DNA of 43,082 nt from an uncultured SAR116 cluster alpha proteobacterium. Its GTDB lineage: Bacteria > Pseudomonadota > Alphaproteobacteria > Puniceispirillales > Marisalimonadaceae. The notes under the pieces are model-generated. The model was not told where the DNA came from and made no database searches. It saw nothing but the letters and a program-made list of their open reading frames with translations. Positions 35,012 through 42,390 of the stretch are shown here, piece by piece. The stretch lies in the NCBI GenBank assembly GCA_902595515.1, contig CACJQK010000012.1, positions 1-43,082 on the forward strand, read 5' to 3'. Positions within the stretch are counted from its first letter, which is position 1, and every line of letters begins with the position of its first letter. Made by a program: the position numbers and the translations under genes.

Positions 35012-35344
35012 TTAATAATTAAAATCAAGCATATTGATTGATCTACTAGAGGTTCTTTTCATATTGACTTTATTAAAATAATTTTCGTGCTCTTTTTGAA
35101 AATTTTTTATTTCTTCAATACTTTTTTCAAAAGCTTTTTGGTCCCTATATTCAAAAATTGAAGATAAGGCAAAGCCTCCAGCTTTATTCCATATTTGGTT
35201 AACCCTCCAGCGAATTAATCCATGTTTTTTTAATTTCTTATAGAATTCATCTCCATGTTTTTCCATAAGGTGAAGAAAAGACTCCATTTCAATTTCCGTA
35301 GAAAAATCATTAATTGTATAACTAATTAATTTTGCATCAGTCAT
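35012..35344 (-). CDS. Small alpha+beta protein, paralog of the one at 41005-41349
   Basis: A 110-residue protein without an assigned function. Its pattern of strand, helix, strand (LISYTINDF, then RWRVNQIWNKAGGFALSSIFEYRDQKAF in two pieces) suggests a ferredoxin-like dimeric alpha+beta barrel, as in NIPSNAP or muconolactone-isomerase-like proteins. It is clearly related to the 41005-41349 product: LI(S/N)YT, the (I/L)WNK turn and FEYRD(Q/E)KAF are shared at matching positions. AGAGGAG lies upstream of the ATG. No catalytic residues can be named. Confidence 0.7.
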   Translation of the reverse strand: MTDAKLISYTINDFSTEIEMESFLHLMEKHGDEFYKKLKKHGLIRWRVNQIWNKAGGFALSSIFEYRDQKAFEKSIEEIKNFQKEHENYFNKVNMKRTSSRSINMLDFNY

Positions 35345-35404
35345 ATTTATAAAGTCTCCTCTAATAAAGATTTAATTTTTTAATAAAATTAAATTTTTTT
35401 ATTT

Positions 35405-35689
35405 TTATCCTGATGCAAATGTTTCACCAGCATGACTGCTAATCATAACATTATCAAATTCTTCAGATGCTTGTTCTCTAACACTTGCAATTTTTTCTGC
35501 AGCTTCTTTTGCTACTGCTCCATTTGGCCATTCTGTTATAACCATAAATTTTAACTCTTCAGTTTTACACATTTTTACTGAATTCGCGCCTAGTGATAAT
35601 ATCATAGGGACATATTTTTCTGTTGCTTTTGCTTCATCTTCTTTGTTCCAAGTTTTTGCTTCCCAATGGGATACTGTGAAAAATGACAT
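35405..35689 (-). CDS. Small alpha+beta-barrel-like protein
   Basis: A 94-residue unrecognised protein. The order MSFFTVSHWEAK (strand), EAKATEKYVPMILSLGANSVKM (helix-strand) and FMVITEWPNGAVAKEAAEKI (strand-helix) fits the dimeric alpha+beta-barrel (antibiotic-monooxygenase-like) fold. I use the ATG at 35689, which has AAAGG seven bases upstream; an in-frame TTG at 35704 is unlikely. It lies 60 bases upstream of the gene at 35012-35344 on the same strand, so the two are probably coexpressed. Confidence 0.68.
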   Translation of the reverse strand: MSFFTVSHWEAKTWNKEDEAKATEKYVPMILSLGANSVKMCKTEELKFMVITEWPNGAVAKEAAEKIASVREQASEEFDNVMISSHAGETFASG

Positions 35690-35765
35690 TTTATAACCTT
35701 TCAAGTCTAATCATACTTATTATTTCAGATTAGATATGTGAATTTGAAAAATAAAGTCAATAATC

Positions 35766-36575
35766 TTATTTATTCAATTCTTTTAAAAAATGCTTAATTT
35801 TATCAAAAATTTTAAATTCATAGAGATTGTTGTGCCCTGCGTCACTTACAAATATAGCTTTTTTAGGTTCTGGTGCAGATTTAAAAACTTTTTTACCAAA
35901 ATTGATACTAATTACATCATCCTTTTCACCATGAATAACTAGTAATGGTGATTTAATTTTTTTTACTATACTTAATATATCAAAGCGATCTAATACAAGT
36001 AATTTAGTAGGAAGATACCAATAATGACGAGATGCAACATCAGCAATTGATGTGTATGGAGCCTCTAGAATTGTTGCTTCAAATGTGTCTTGAGTAGAAA
36101 ATTTTACAGCCAAGCCACATCCTAAAGATTCTCCATATAATATAGTTTTATTTTTAGGTATGTTTTGTTCAGATAAGAAATTTATAGCTGCTTGTCCATC
36201 TTTATAAAAACCACTCTCTGACGGTTTTCCAGAATTTTCACCATAACCACGATACTCAACTAAAAATAATCCATGTCCTTCTTCTAGAAATGGTATGAAT
36301 TTTTCAACTCTGTGTCCAATATGACCTGCATTACCATGAAATACCATTATGATGCTTTTTTCTTTACTAGATGGTCTTTTAAATAAAGACTTAAGTAACA
36401 ATCCATCAGAAGTTATAAATTCAATTTTTTTTAGTTCTGTTTCAGCATAATAAGATTTATCTATTTTCCCCTTGGAAGGGAGATATAATAAAGATCTTTG
36501 AAAAATAAACATTATCAAAATGATAACTAAATAAAAACATATAGCATAAATTATGAATGTTTTTATATTTGTCAT
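35766..36575 (-). CDS. Membrane-anchored alpha/beta hydrolase (ABHD13/Bem46-like)
   Basis: A 269-residue protein. Residues ~7-27 form one N-terminal hydrophobic helix that anchors it in the inner membrane. The hydrolase domain has the oxyanion loop VFHGNAGHIGHR (~78-89), the nucleophile elbow LYGESLGCG (Ser near 150), the acid Asp in HGEKDDVIS (~218) and the catalytic His in DAGHNNLYEF (~247). The closest family is the Bem46/ABHD13 group, whose bacterial substrates are not established. It follows the lipoprotein-like gene with about 33 bases between, on the same strand. Confidence 0.85.
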   Translation of the reverse strand: MTNIKTFIIYAICFYLVIILIMFIFQRSLLYLPSKGKIDKSYYAETELKKIEFITSDGLLLKSLFKRPSSKEKSIIMVFHGNAGHIGHRVEKFIPFLEEGHGLFLVEYRGYGENSGKPSESGFYKDGQAAINFLSEQNIPKNKTILYGESLGCGLAVKFSTQDTFEATILEAPYTSIADVASRHYWYLPTKLLVLDRFDILSIVKKIKSPLLVIHGEKDDVISINFGKKVFKSAPEPKKAIFVSDAGHNNLYEFKIFDKIKHFLKELNK

Positions 36576-36608
36576 TTATTTTCTTCACTAGAATTTACAT
36601 TTAAGAAT

Positions 36609-37205
36609 TTAATCTAAATTAAAACCATATTTGTTAAAAATATTTTTAAAACTATTGGTGTATTTTTGAAACTCTTCTTTTTCTAAATTAAAAGTTTCTT
36701 TTTTGCATTTGAGAGTTTGTTGTGATTCTCTTATTTCGTCTTTCTTCGCGTTGCTAAAATCATAATAATAAGCTGTATTATCTGGTTTTATAACTATCTT
36801 GTAATTATTTAATTTTCTGCCACCCCACATAAATGAATTTTCAATGCCATTTACTTCATGGAATGCTGGGAACATTTCTTCATTAGATTCTAAGGTTAAT
36901 GCCCCTACGGAAATATCACCAGATTTGTAATTTGGAAAATAACCTACATTCAAAACTGGTTTTAAAAGAAAAAAAGTTCCACATTCCCATTCTACAAATT
37001 TAATAAGATGATTATTCAAGTAAGACTTTATTTTACTTTTTCTAAAATTTTGACTACTTGAGGATATTTTTGATTTTTCTGATTTGATTATGCTTACAAC
37101 CTTATTTGAAGCATTTGTAACTCTATCTGAAATCGATGATATATTTTCATTAGCCTTGCAAGCAAACAATGTGAAAAATAAGAATATTACAACGTAAATT
37201 TTCAT
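36609..37205 (-). CDS. Putative lipoprotein of unknown function
   Basis: A 198-residue protein with a short lipoprotein signal: IFLFFTLFAC, where Cys16 after Leu-Phe-Ala fits a lipobox. Mature residues ~20-60 are Ser/Lys-rich and probably unstructured. The remainder (WECGTFFLLKPVLNVGYFPN and later FMWGGRKLNNYKIVIKPD) looks like a small beta-rich domain. I recognise no family. The final helix is charged. It lies just upstream of the membrane-anchored hydrolase, and both would face the membrane. Confidence 0.62.
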   Translation of the reverse strand: MKIYVVIFLFFTLFACKANENISSISDRVTNASNKVVSIIKSEKSKISSSSQNFRKSKIKSYLNNHLIKFVEWECGTFFLLKPVLNVGYFPNYKSGDISVGALTLESNEEMFPAFHEVNGIENSFMWGGRKLNNYKIVIKPDNTAYYYDFSNAKKDEIRESQQTLKCKKETFNLEKEEFQKYTNSFKNIFNKYGFNLD

Positions 37206-37251
37206 TTTTTTAAATTATCATTTTAGTCAGATTTCTCAAAATTTTATTTCA

Positions 37252-37647
37252 TCAATTTCCTTTTCCGATATGGGCAATACCTTCAATTTCTACATATATA
37301 TCAGGTGTTGCTAGTTTTGAAACTTCTACTAATGAACATGCTGGAAAATTACCTCTAAAAAATTCTGATCTTGCCTTCCAGACCTGTTTGTTGTTTTCAA
37401 TCCGAGTAACAAAAATTGTTAGTTTGGTAAAGTCTGCCATCTTGCCTCCCGCTGCCTCTATCAAAGCTTTATGTTTCTGGAAAATAATTTTAGTTTGTTC
37501 ATACTCATTTTTCCCATCAATTGTTACACCATTAGGGTTTCGCGACGTCAACCCCGCGATATATGCAATACCATCGGAAACTATACAGTTTGACCAAAGG
37601 TTGGGTGCCGGTTCTTTTACCTTTGGACTTATATAACGTGTAATCAT
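37252..37647 (-). CDS. RidA/YjgF-family protein lacking the deaminase Arg
   Basis: A 131-residue RidA-fold protein: YIAGLTS, YEQTKIIFQKHKALIEAAGG, DFTKLTIFV and the C-terminal YVEIEGIAHI. Canonical RidA enzymes, which destroy reactive enamines or imines, have an Arg in a P-A-R-S motif. Here the sequence is FPACSLVEV, with Cys instead. It therefore probably belongs to a RidA subgroup without 2-aminoacrylate deaminase activity, often tied to specific catabolic pathways. AAAGGA supports the ATG. The AhpD-like gene ends 12 bases upstream, so the two are an operon. Confidence 0.85.
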   Translation of the reverse strand: MITRYISPKVKEPAPNLWSNCIVSDGIAYIAGLTSRNPNGVTIDGKNEYEQTKIIFQKHKALIEAAGGKMADFTKLTIFVTRIENNKQVWKARSEFFRGNFPACSLVEVSKLATPDIYVEIEGIAHIGKGN

Positions 37648-37659
37648 TTTAAAATCCTT

Positions 37660-38091
37660 TCACTTTGGAGAATAATTGTTTAATCTTCTACTTTCATGAT
37701 TGAATTGTTTGTCTACAGGTACTTTTAGTCCATTTAGTAAATGGTTTGTTTTTCCTGCAAGTGATACGATTGATAAGAACTCAGCATATTGTTTATCAGT
37801 CATACCTTTGGATCTTGCTGCAGCAGTGTGAGAATGTATACAATATTCACAGCTGTTAGCGATAGATACAGCCGCATAGATTAGTTCTTTTGTTAGAGGA
37901 TCAAGATGACTTGGTTTTGTCATTACTTCTTTAACGTCACGCCATGTAGCTTCAAGTAGTTCAGTATCAAATGCAAGATAATACCATAAATTATTTATAA
38001 AATCGCTTTTACGTGTGGCACGAATATCATCAAAAATAGCTTTAATTCGGGGATTAGTCTCTGGATCCTGAGGTGATGTTATAGTGGACAT
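37660..38091 (-). CDS. Carboxymuconolactone decarboxylase family (AhpD-like) protein
   Basis: A 143-residue all-helical protein. The redox motif CEYCIHSHT (~70-78) with CxxC plus a following His is the AhpD-type peroxidase-reductase signature; DPLTKELIYAAVSIAN leads into it. Such proteins act in peroxide defence or as general CMD-fold enzymes. True PcaC decarboxylases usually lack the CxxC, so the AhpD side is favoured. AAAGG lies eight bases before the ATG. It is the first gene of a pair with the RidA-like protein and diverges from the Gfo/Idh gene at 38174. Confidence 0.85.
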   Translation of the reverse strand: MSTITSPQDPETNPRIKAIFDDIRATRKSDFINNLWYYLAFDTELLEATWRDVKEVMTKPSHLDPLTKELIYAAVSIANSCEYCIHSHTAAARSKGMTDKQYAEFLSIVSLAGKTNHLLNGLKVPVDKQFNHESRRLNNYSPK

Positions 38092-38173
38092 AAGTTGACC
38101 TTTCTTTGAAAAATTTCAATTGTAGATTACAATAGATTAATATCGATTTAATTTAAATTTCAATAGGAATAAA

Positions 38174-39133
38174 ATGACTACGAATGTTGCAATTATTGGC
38201 TTAGGTATAATGGGAACTCGAATGCTTCAACATATGAGAAAACATAAAGAATTTAATCCTAATTATTTATGGGACCCTAGCCCAATTGCATGTGAAAAAG
38301 CTATAAAACAAGATAGTGAAAGTAAAATAATGAAAAATGCTGATGAAGCTATAGAAAAGGCTGATTTGGTTTATTTAGCTTGTCCTCCTACTGTAAGAAA
38401 GACATATGCCCTGAAAACAGTAGAGATGGGTAAAGCTCTTTTTATAGAAAAACCCTTCGGTGTAAATATCCAAGATAGCAAAAACTTTATAGAAAAACTT
38501 CAAAATTATGATGTTCCCATAGCAGTTAATTTCACACAAGCAGGAGGTATAGTGTTAGAAGATTTGTTAGATAGCAAAAACAATGGCGATATGGGTGAAA
38601 TGCTTGGCGTTGACATTATAGTTACATATTCTTCTTGGCCACGTAAGTGGCAAAAAGAAGCCGATTGGCTTAGGTTTAAAAAAGAGGGTGGTATGACAAG
38701 AGAAGTAATATCTCATTTTCTTTTTTTTACTGAACGTGTAGTAGGGCCTCTTAGTGTAAAATGGGCCCATACTTCTTATCCAACAGATCCACTCTTATGT
38801 GAAACAGCTGTTCTAGCTAAACTAGAAAATAAGGATGGTTTGCTAGTAAATATACTCGCAAGTATTGGTGGAGTTCAACCTGATCGTCAAGAATTTACTA
38901 TTAAAGGATCAAAAAAAAGTAGAAAAGTAGCAGAATTTTATAAAGATTCAGTATCGGTGGGTGACAACTTTATTCCTCTTAGGGAAGAACCCAAAGATCC
39001 ACGAGCCGTGAGTTTAAAATCACAACTTGATCATTTAGAACTTAAAATAAATAATAAACCAAATAGTTTAGCTACAATTGATGAGGCGTTTAGGGTACAA
39101 AAATTAGTAGAAGAAATATTGTCAAAAACATAA
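38174..39133 (+). CDS. Gfo/Idh/MocA-family oxidoreductase
   Basis: A 319-residue NAD(P)-dependent dehydrogenase. The Rossmann start VAIIGLGIMGTRM (~5-17) binds the dinucleotide, and the family hallmark EKPFG (Lys of the EKP motif) appears in ALFIEKPFGVN (~94-104). The C-terminal domain has the long sheet with GGMTREVISHFLFF, where Glu/His stand in the substrate site. Members oxidise sugars, inositols or related alcohols; the substrate is not deducible. AGGAATAAA precedes the ATG. Confidence 0.87.
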   Translation: MTTNVAIIGLGIMGTRMLQHMRKHKEFNPNYLWDPSPIACEKAIKQDSESKIMKNADEAIEKADLVYLACPPTVRKTYALKTVEMGKALFIEKPFGVNIQDSKNFIEKLQNYDVPIAVNFTQAGGIVLEDLLDSKNNGDMGEMLGVDIIVTYSSWPRKWQKEADWLRFKKEGGMTREVISHFLFFTERVVGPLSVKWAHTSYPTDPLLCETAVLAKLENKDGLLVNILASIGGVQPDRQEFTIKGSKKSRKVAEFYKDSVSVGDNFIPLREEPKDPRAVSLKSQLDHLELKINNKPNSLATIDEAFRVQKLVEEILSKT

Positions 39134-39149
39134 ATCAAATAAAAACTTT

Positions 39150-39602
39150 ATGGGGCTTAACGTGAAAAATATTTTAATTTTAATTTTTTTTATTTGCATA
39201 AGTTTTGGTACAAAAGCAAATATTAGAACATTAGAAATTGGTTCACTTTATTATCAATGTAAACCATACCAGGATGTGGATTTTAATTTTGAAAAACTTT
39301 CTCAATCTGATCAAGTTAAAGCAATGATATGTAGAACTACGTTAATTGGTATAGTCAATACTGGATATAACTTGTGTCAATCATTAAGGTGGTATTATAA
39401 AAATGCTAATAATGACTCAAAAAAAATTTTGACAGGCTTATCATCTTGGTATGCTAATGAATTAGTGGAAAGTGAAAATAAACTAATAATTGGCTTTAAT
39501 AATTGGGCTGAAAGAAATCAACATCTTTGGAAAGAATTCGTAACCGGGGTTCCTTTTAAAAGAGATTATATGGCAAAAAATTATTATTGTAATTTGCAAT
39601 AA
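39150..39602 (+). CDS. Small secreted protein, possibly Rap1a/Tai-like
   Basis: A 150-residue protein with a signal peptide of ~23 residues (ILILIFFICISFGTKA), so periplasmic. Four Cys remain in the mature part: YYQCKPY, MICRTTL, LCQSLRW and the near-terminal YYCNL. The spacing LYYQC...CRTTLIGIV...W...C recalls the Rap1a/Tai fold, a small helical family that includes type VI effector-immunity proteins and many unrelated housekeeping members. The match is weak, and no effector gene is adjacent. An alternative GTG start at 39162 has GGGG seven bases before it; the ATG at 39150 lacks a ribosome-binding site. Confidence 0.6.
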   Translation: MGLNVKNILILIFFICISFGTKANIRTLEIGSLYYQCKPYQDVDFNFEKLSQSDQVKAMICRTTLIGIVNTGYNLCQSLRWYYKNANNDSKKILTGLSSWYANELVESENKLIIGFNNWAERNQHLWKEFVTGVPFKRDYMAKNYYCNLQ

Positions 39603-39627
39603 AACTTATCCAAAATGAGGTTGATGA

Positions 39628-39852
39628 ATGAAACATGAAATGAATGAAGGTCGTCCTAAGTCGTGGGATAAGACAAAACGTGTTTATGAGATATTATACC
39701 CAAATGGTAAAAAGGAAATATGGAAAGATATTACGGCTCGTGAGTGTCTTACAAAATATGAAAATATGGACCCACATGGCAAAGAACTTAAATTAAGAGA
39801 AATAGAAGGAAAAGAATTACAATTACTTAAGCTTATGGAGAACAACAAATAA
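39628..39852 (+). CDS. Small charged hypothetical protein
   Basis: A 74-residue soluble protein I do not recognise. It begins with basic MNEGRPKSWDKTKRVYEILYPNG and ends in a Lys/Glu-rich helix (HGKELKLREIEGKELQLL). GAGG seven bases before the ATG and the ordered composition support it as a real gene. It lies 25 bases after the small secreted protein gene on the same strand. No function can be proposed. Confidence 0.6.
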   Translation: MKHEMNEGRPKSWDKTKRVYEILYPNGKKEIWKDITARECLTKYENMDPHGKELKLREIEGKELQLLKLMENNK

Positions 39853-39915
39853 ATAAACTTTACATTGAATTAATAAATACGTGTTTTAAACTTACATTTA
39901 AAATTACTTACAATT

Positions 39916-39996
39916 TTAAAAATAATCTTTTAAAATAAACAATCCCCAACACAATATAGCACACCAAATTAGAACTCTTTTTTGTTTATCTGACAT
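39916..39996 (-). CDS. Possible 26-residue membrane peptide
   Basis: The minus strand carries ATG at 39996 with AAGGA six bases upstream, followed by 26 codons and TAA. The product starts MSDKQKRVLIWCAILCWGLF and ends ILKDYF: a short basic head, then one hydrophobic Trp/Cys-containing helix, the usual shape of bacterial small membrane proteins. It fills the gap between 39853 and 40041. It could be chance, since short open frames are common, but the ribosome-binding site and amphipathic layout argue for coding. Confidence 0.42.
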   Translation of the reverse strand: MSDKQKRVLIWCAILCWGLFILKDYF

Positions 39997-40041
39997 GTGA
40001 TATCCTTGATATATTAGACGCTATTTTTCTATGAAGCATAC

Positions 40042-40461
40042 ATGAAAAAGTTTATTATAATAATTTTAATTTTATTTTGGACACCTGCATTGAGTTATGA
40101 CGCTATTACACTTAATTGCTCTTCAAAAGTTGGATTAGGTCTCGACTTACTAGACAATTTATACTCATACAAAGGTCAAGGAATAAAAGAAGATTTCAAA
40201 ATCAAACTAAGTAACAAAGAAATTATTTACCAGTCTGGTGATATTAAAAGAATATATGAAATAGTTGATAAAAGAAAAAATCTTAATGGTGCTCTGACAA
40301 TAGTATCATATTATATCAATAAAGATTATTATGGTGGATACATGCTAACTTTATCACTTAATGATGAAATCAAGGAATACTTATATTCATCTGCTATGAT
40401 GGGTGCAGGTGAAATTCTTGAAGGGCCAGTTGGTAGTCGTGGCAAATGTAAAAAATTATAA
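40042..40461 (+). CDS. Small exported hypothetical protein
   Basis: A 139-residue protein with a clear signal peptide (MKKFIIIILILFWTPALS, cleavage near residue 19), so periplasmic or secreted. The mature part has two Cys (LNCSSKVG and RGKCKKL), likely joined, and alternating strands such as FKIKLSNKEIIYQSGDIKRIY and YYGGYMLTLSL, suggesting a small beta-sandwich or barrel. I know no family with this pattern. GAAG before the ATG is a modest ribosome-binding site. Confidence 0.65.
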   Translation: MKKFIIIILILFWTPALSYDAITLNCSSKVGLGLDLLDNLYSYKGQGIKEDFKIKLSNKEIIYQSGDIKRIYEIVDKRKNLNGALTIVSYYINKDYYGGYMLTLSLNDEIKEYLYSSAMMGAGEILEGPVGSRGKCKKL

Positions 40462-40503
40462 AAATTTAAAATTATTTAATTATTTTTTTAACAATCGGAA
40501 AAC

Positions 40504-40827
40504 TTAGTTGATGTAAAAATTATTTAAATCTAAATCTTTAGAAAAATTCATTTCATTTATCGGACCTCTGGAAATTTCAACTCTTGCTCCAGTTTCTCTT
40601 AATTTCTTTAAAACTCCTTCACCAAACAATTTCCAAGATTTTTGTTCAGAAGTTTTGTCTGGCCAAACTGTCATTGAATATCTTTGAGTATCTGAAATAT
40701 CTACAGACAACCTAAAAAGCATACCAGCAGCAAATCCTTTTGTTTTACCTAATTCAACCAAAAGGCTTGATGCGGCTTCTTTTGAAAAATCATTCATAAA
40801 TGTTAATTTAACAATCCTTGCAAACAT
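40504..40827 (-). CDS. Small alpha+beta-barrel-like protein
   Basis: A 107-residue unrecognised protein. It begins with a strand FARIVKLTFM, then a helix (SKEAASSLLVELGKTKGFAAG), then the strand RLSVDISDTQRYSMTVWPD, the order of ferredoxin-like ABM folds. The C-terminal ~25 residues are an extra tail. GGAG lies ten bases before the ATG. It is divergent from the two similar-sized genes at 41005 and 41375, sharing a 177-base control region. Confidence 0.65.
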   Translation of the reverse strand: MFARIVKLTFMNDFSKEAASSLLVELGKTKGFAAGMLFRLSVDISDTQRYSMTVWPDKTSEQKSWKLFGEGVLKKLRETGARVEISRGPINEMNFSKDLDLNNFYIN

Positions 40828-41004
40828 AACTTAATGTAACTCCAAATTTCTTCAAAGACTATTAAAGTTTATACTACAATATTTAAAATTTTGATAAACA
40901 ACTTACGACTTTAAAGCTAGCTTTACATCAGATAGGGTGTTTACAATATTTATACATTTAAATACTCTTAAGTTAAAAATCAAATATTTGAAATAGGAAA
41001 TTTT

Positions 41005-41349
41005 ATGACATTTTCAAAATTAATAAATTATACTACAAGAGAATTTATGTCAGACCACGAACTTGAACAATATATTGTTAAGCAAAATGATATTTTTACA
41101 ACTAAAGTTGTAGAAGAATTCACTAAGGCTGGAATGTTAAGAAGAGTTTTAACAAAACTGTGGAATAAAGAAGGTGTTCATAGAGTAGGAATTCTATTTG
41201 AATATAGAGACGAAAAAGCATTTTCTGAGTGTCAAAGTTTGTTAGAAAAACATTACATACCTATGGTTAAAACATTCATAACTAAAGTAGTAGGAAGTCG
41301 TGGTATAGTAGTTCATGAATTTGACTCTGAAGAATTTAAAAAATCATAA
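41005..41349 (+). CDS. Small alpha+beta protein, paralog of the one at 35012-35344
   Basis: A 114-residue protein. LINYTTREFMSD, then MLRRVLTKLWNKEG and GILFEYRDEKAFSECQ match the 35012-35344 product along its length. The fold is probably a dimeric alpha+beta barrel. AGGAAATTTT precedes the ATG. It is followed after 25 bases by a YdhR-like monooxygenase-fold gene, so the two are probably coexpressed. No enzymatic residues are identifiable. Confidence 0.72.
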   Translation: MTFSKLINYTTREFMSDHELEQYIVKQNDIFTTKVVEEFTKAGMLRRVLTKLWNKEGVHRVGILFEYRDEKAFSECQSLLEKHYIPMVKTFITKVVGSRGIVVHEFDSEEFKKS

Positions 41350-41374
41350 TATAAATTAATCGTAAAGGATATTT

Positions 41375-41683
41375 ATGATGATAATTGCAGTTGTTACATT
41401 TAAGATAGATAAAGGATTAACTGATTTCGTTTTAAAAGAAAAGTTTTTAGAAACATCCACCATATACAAAGATACTCCAGGTTTAATTAGAAAAAATTAC
41501 ATCTGTGATACTTCTAAAAATTTAGCAGGAGGAGTTTATTGCTTCAACAACATAGAAAATGCAAAAAGTTGGTTTGATGAAGATAGAGTAAAATGGATTA
41601 CAGAAAGGTTTTCAGCACCTGATATAAAATTTTATGAAAATCCTGTAGTAGTAGACAATAATACTGACGAAATAATTTCATAA
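41375..41683 (+). CDS. YdhR-like (ABM fold) putative monooxygenase
   Basis: A 102-residue protein. TSTIYKDTPGLIRKNYICD (~28-46), with KNLAGGVYCFNN and AKSWFDEDRV after it, is the pattern of YdhR-type small monooxygenase-fold proteins, where pGLirKyy and aGGvY are conserved. Such proteins act on aromatic or quinone-like compounds without a cofactor, or have no known substrate. AAAGGA lies six bases before the ATG. It is next to a second small ABM-like gene upstream. Confidence 0.78.
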   Translation: MMIIAVVTFKIDKGLTDFVLKEKFLETSTIYKDTPGLIRKNYICDTSKNLAGGVYCFNNIENAKSWFDEDRVKWITERFSAPDIKFYENPVVVDNNTDEIIS

Positions 41684-41865
41684 AATACTACATTTAGGAT
41701 AAGAAAACCTTCTCATAATTTAATATTAATCATCTAACTTTACTATATTTCATATATACTTTTTCAGTCAGACTTTAGTCAACAGAATTGTACATAAATT
41801 AGATTTTAGTTAAAAGTTTTAAGTTGCTACATCTGAACAATTATCAAAATTAATTATAAATTGTA

Positions 41866-42294
41866 TTAATTTTTATTTTTTAATTTATTAAAAGTATCCT
41901 CGTCCTCAGATTGGTATATATAAGTATTTAACGGTTTAAACCTAATTGCTAAACAAGCCAATGCTATAATAAGTATAGCACCAGCTTCATAAAGAAGTAT
42001 TATTGGGTCCATACCTTTTCCTTGAAGTATTATTAACCTAGCTATAGCTGTCATAGCGATAAATAATGGCAAAGTAATTGGAATTTTATTACTAACATAA
42101 AATATTCCAATCATTCCTAAAACCTCTGTGTATATGAAAAGTAATAGTAAGTCAGCAAGTTGTACTTTACCAACGACATATATAGAATACATTTCTTGCA
42201 AAACTGCAATTACAGTTAAAAAAGCTATTATTCCAAGTAAAATCTTTTCTATATTTTTTATAATAAGAGCGGGTTTAATTTTAGGTTCTTTCAT
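41866..42294 (-). CDS. PsiE-family membrane protein
   Basis: A 142-residue inner-membrane protein with four hydrophobic helices (roughly 15-35, 45-65, 70-90 and 98-116). The central segment ADLLLLFIYTEVLGMIGIF, followed by ITLPLFIAMTAIARLIIL, matches the phosphate-starvation-inducible PsiE family. The family's biochemical role is unknown. In E. coli, psiE responds to phosphate and cAMP levels, but no regulatory box can be identified here. The C-terminal tail is charged and cytosolic. Confidence 0.85.
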   Translation of the reverse strand: MKEPKIKPALIIKNIEKILLGIIAFLTVIAVLQEMYSIYVVGKVQLADLLLLFIYTEVLGMIGIFYVSNKIPITLPLFIAMTAIARLIILQGKGMDPIILLYEAGAILIIALACLAIRFKPLNTYIYQSEDEDTFNKLKNKN

Positions 42295-42390
42295 AACTAT
42301 TAATCCATCTTGATTTGTAATAAGTAATAAAAACTTTAAATATATTGATTATACTATCTTATGAAGAAATATTGAAATTAAATTCTATTG

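Noticed and set aside
39150-40461. Toxin-antitoxin or effector-immunity island
   Set aside because: Only a weak Rap1a-like Cys pattern; no toxin, effector or DNA-binding antitoxin is adjacent.
41684-41865. Weak inverted repeat as a terminator between the YdhR-like gene and psiE
   Set aside because: The stem is short and imperfect and has no T run directly after it.
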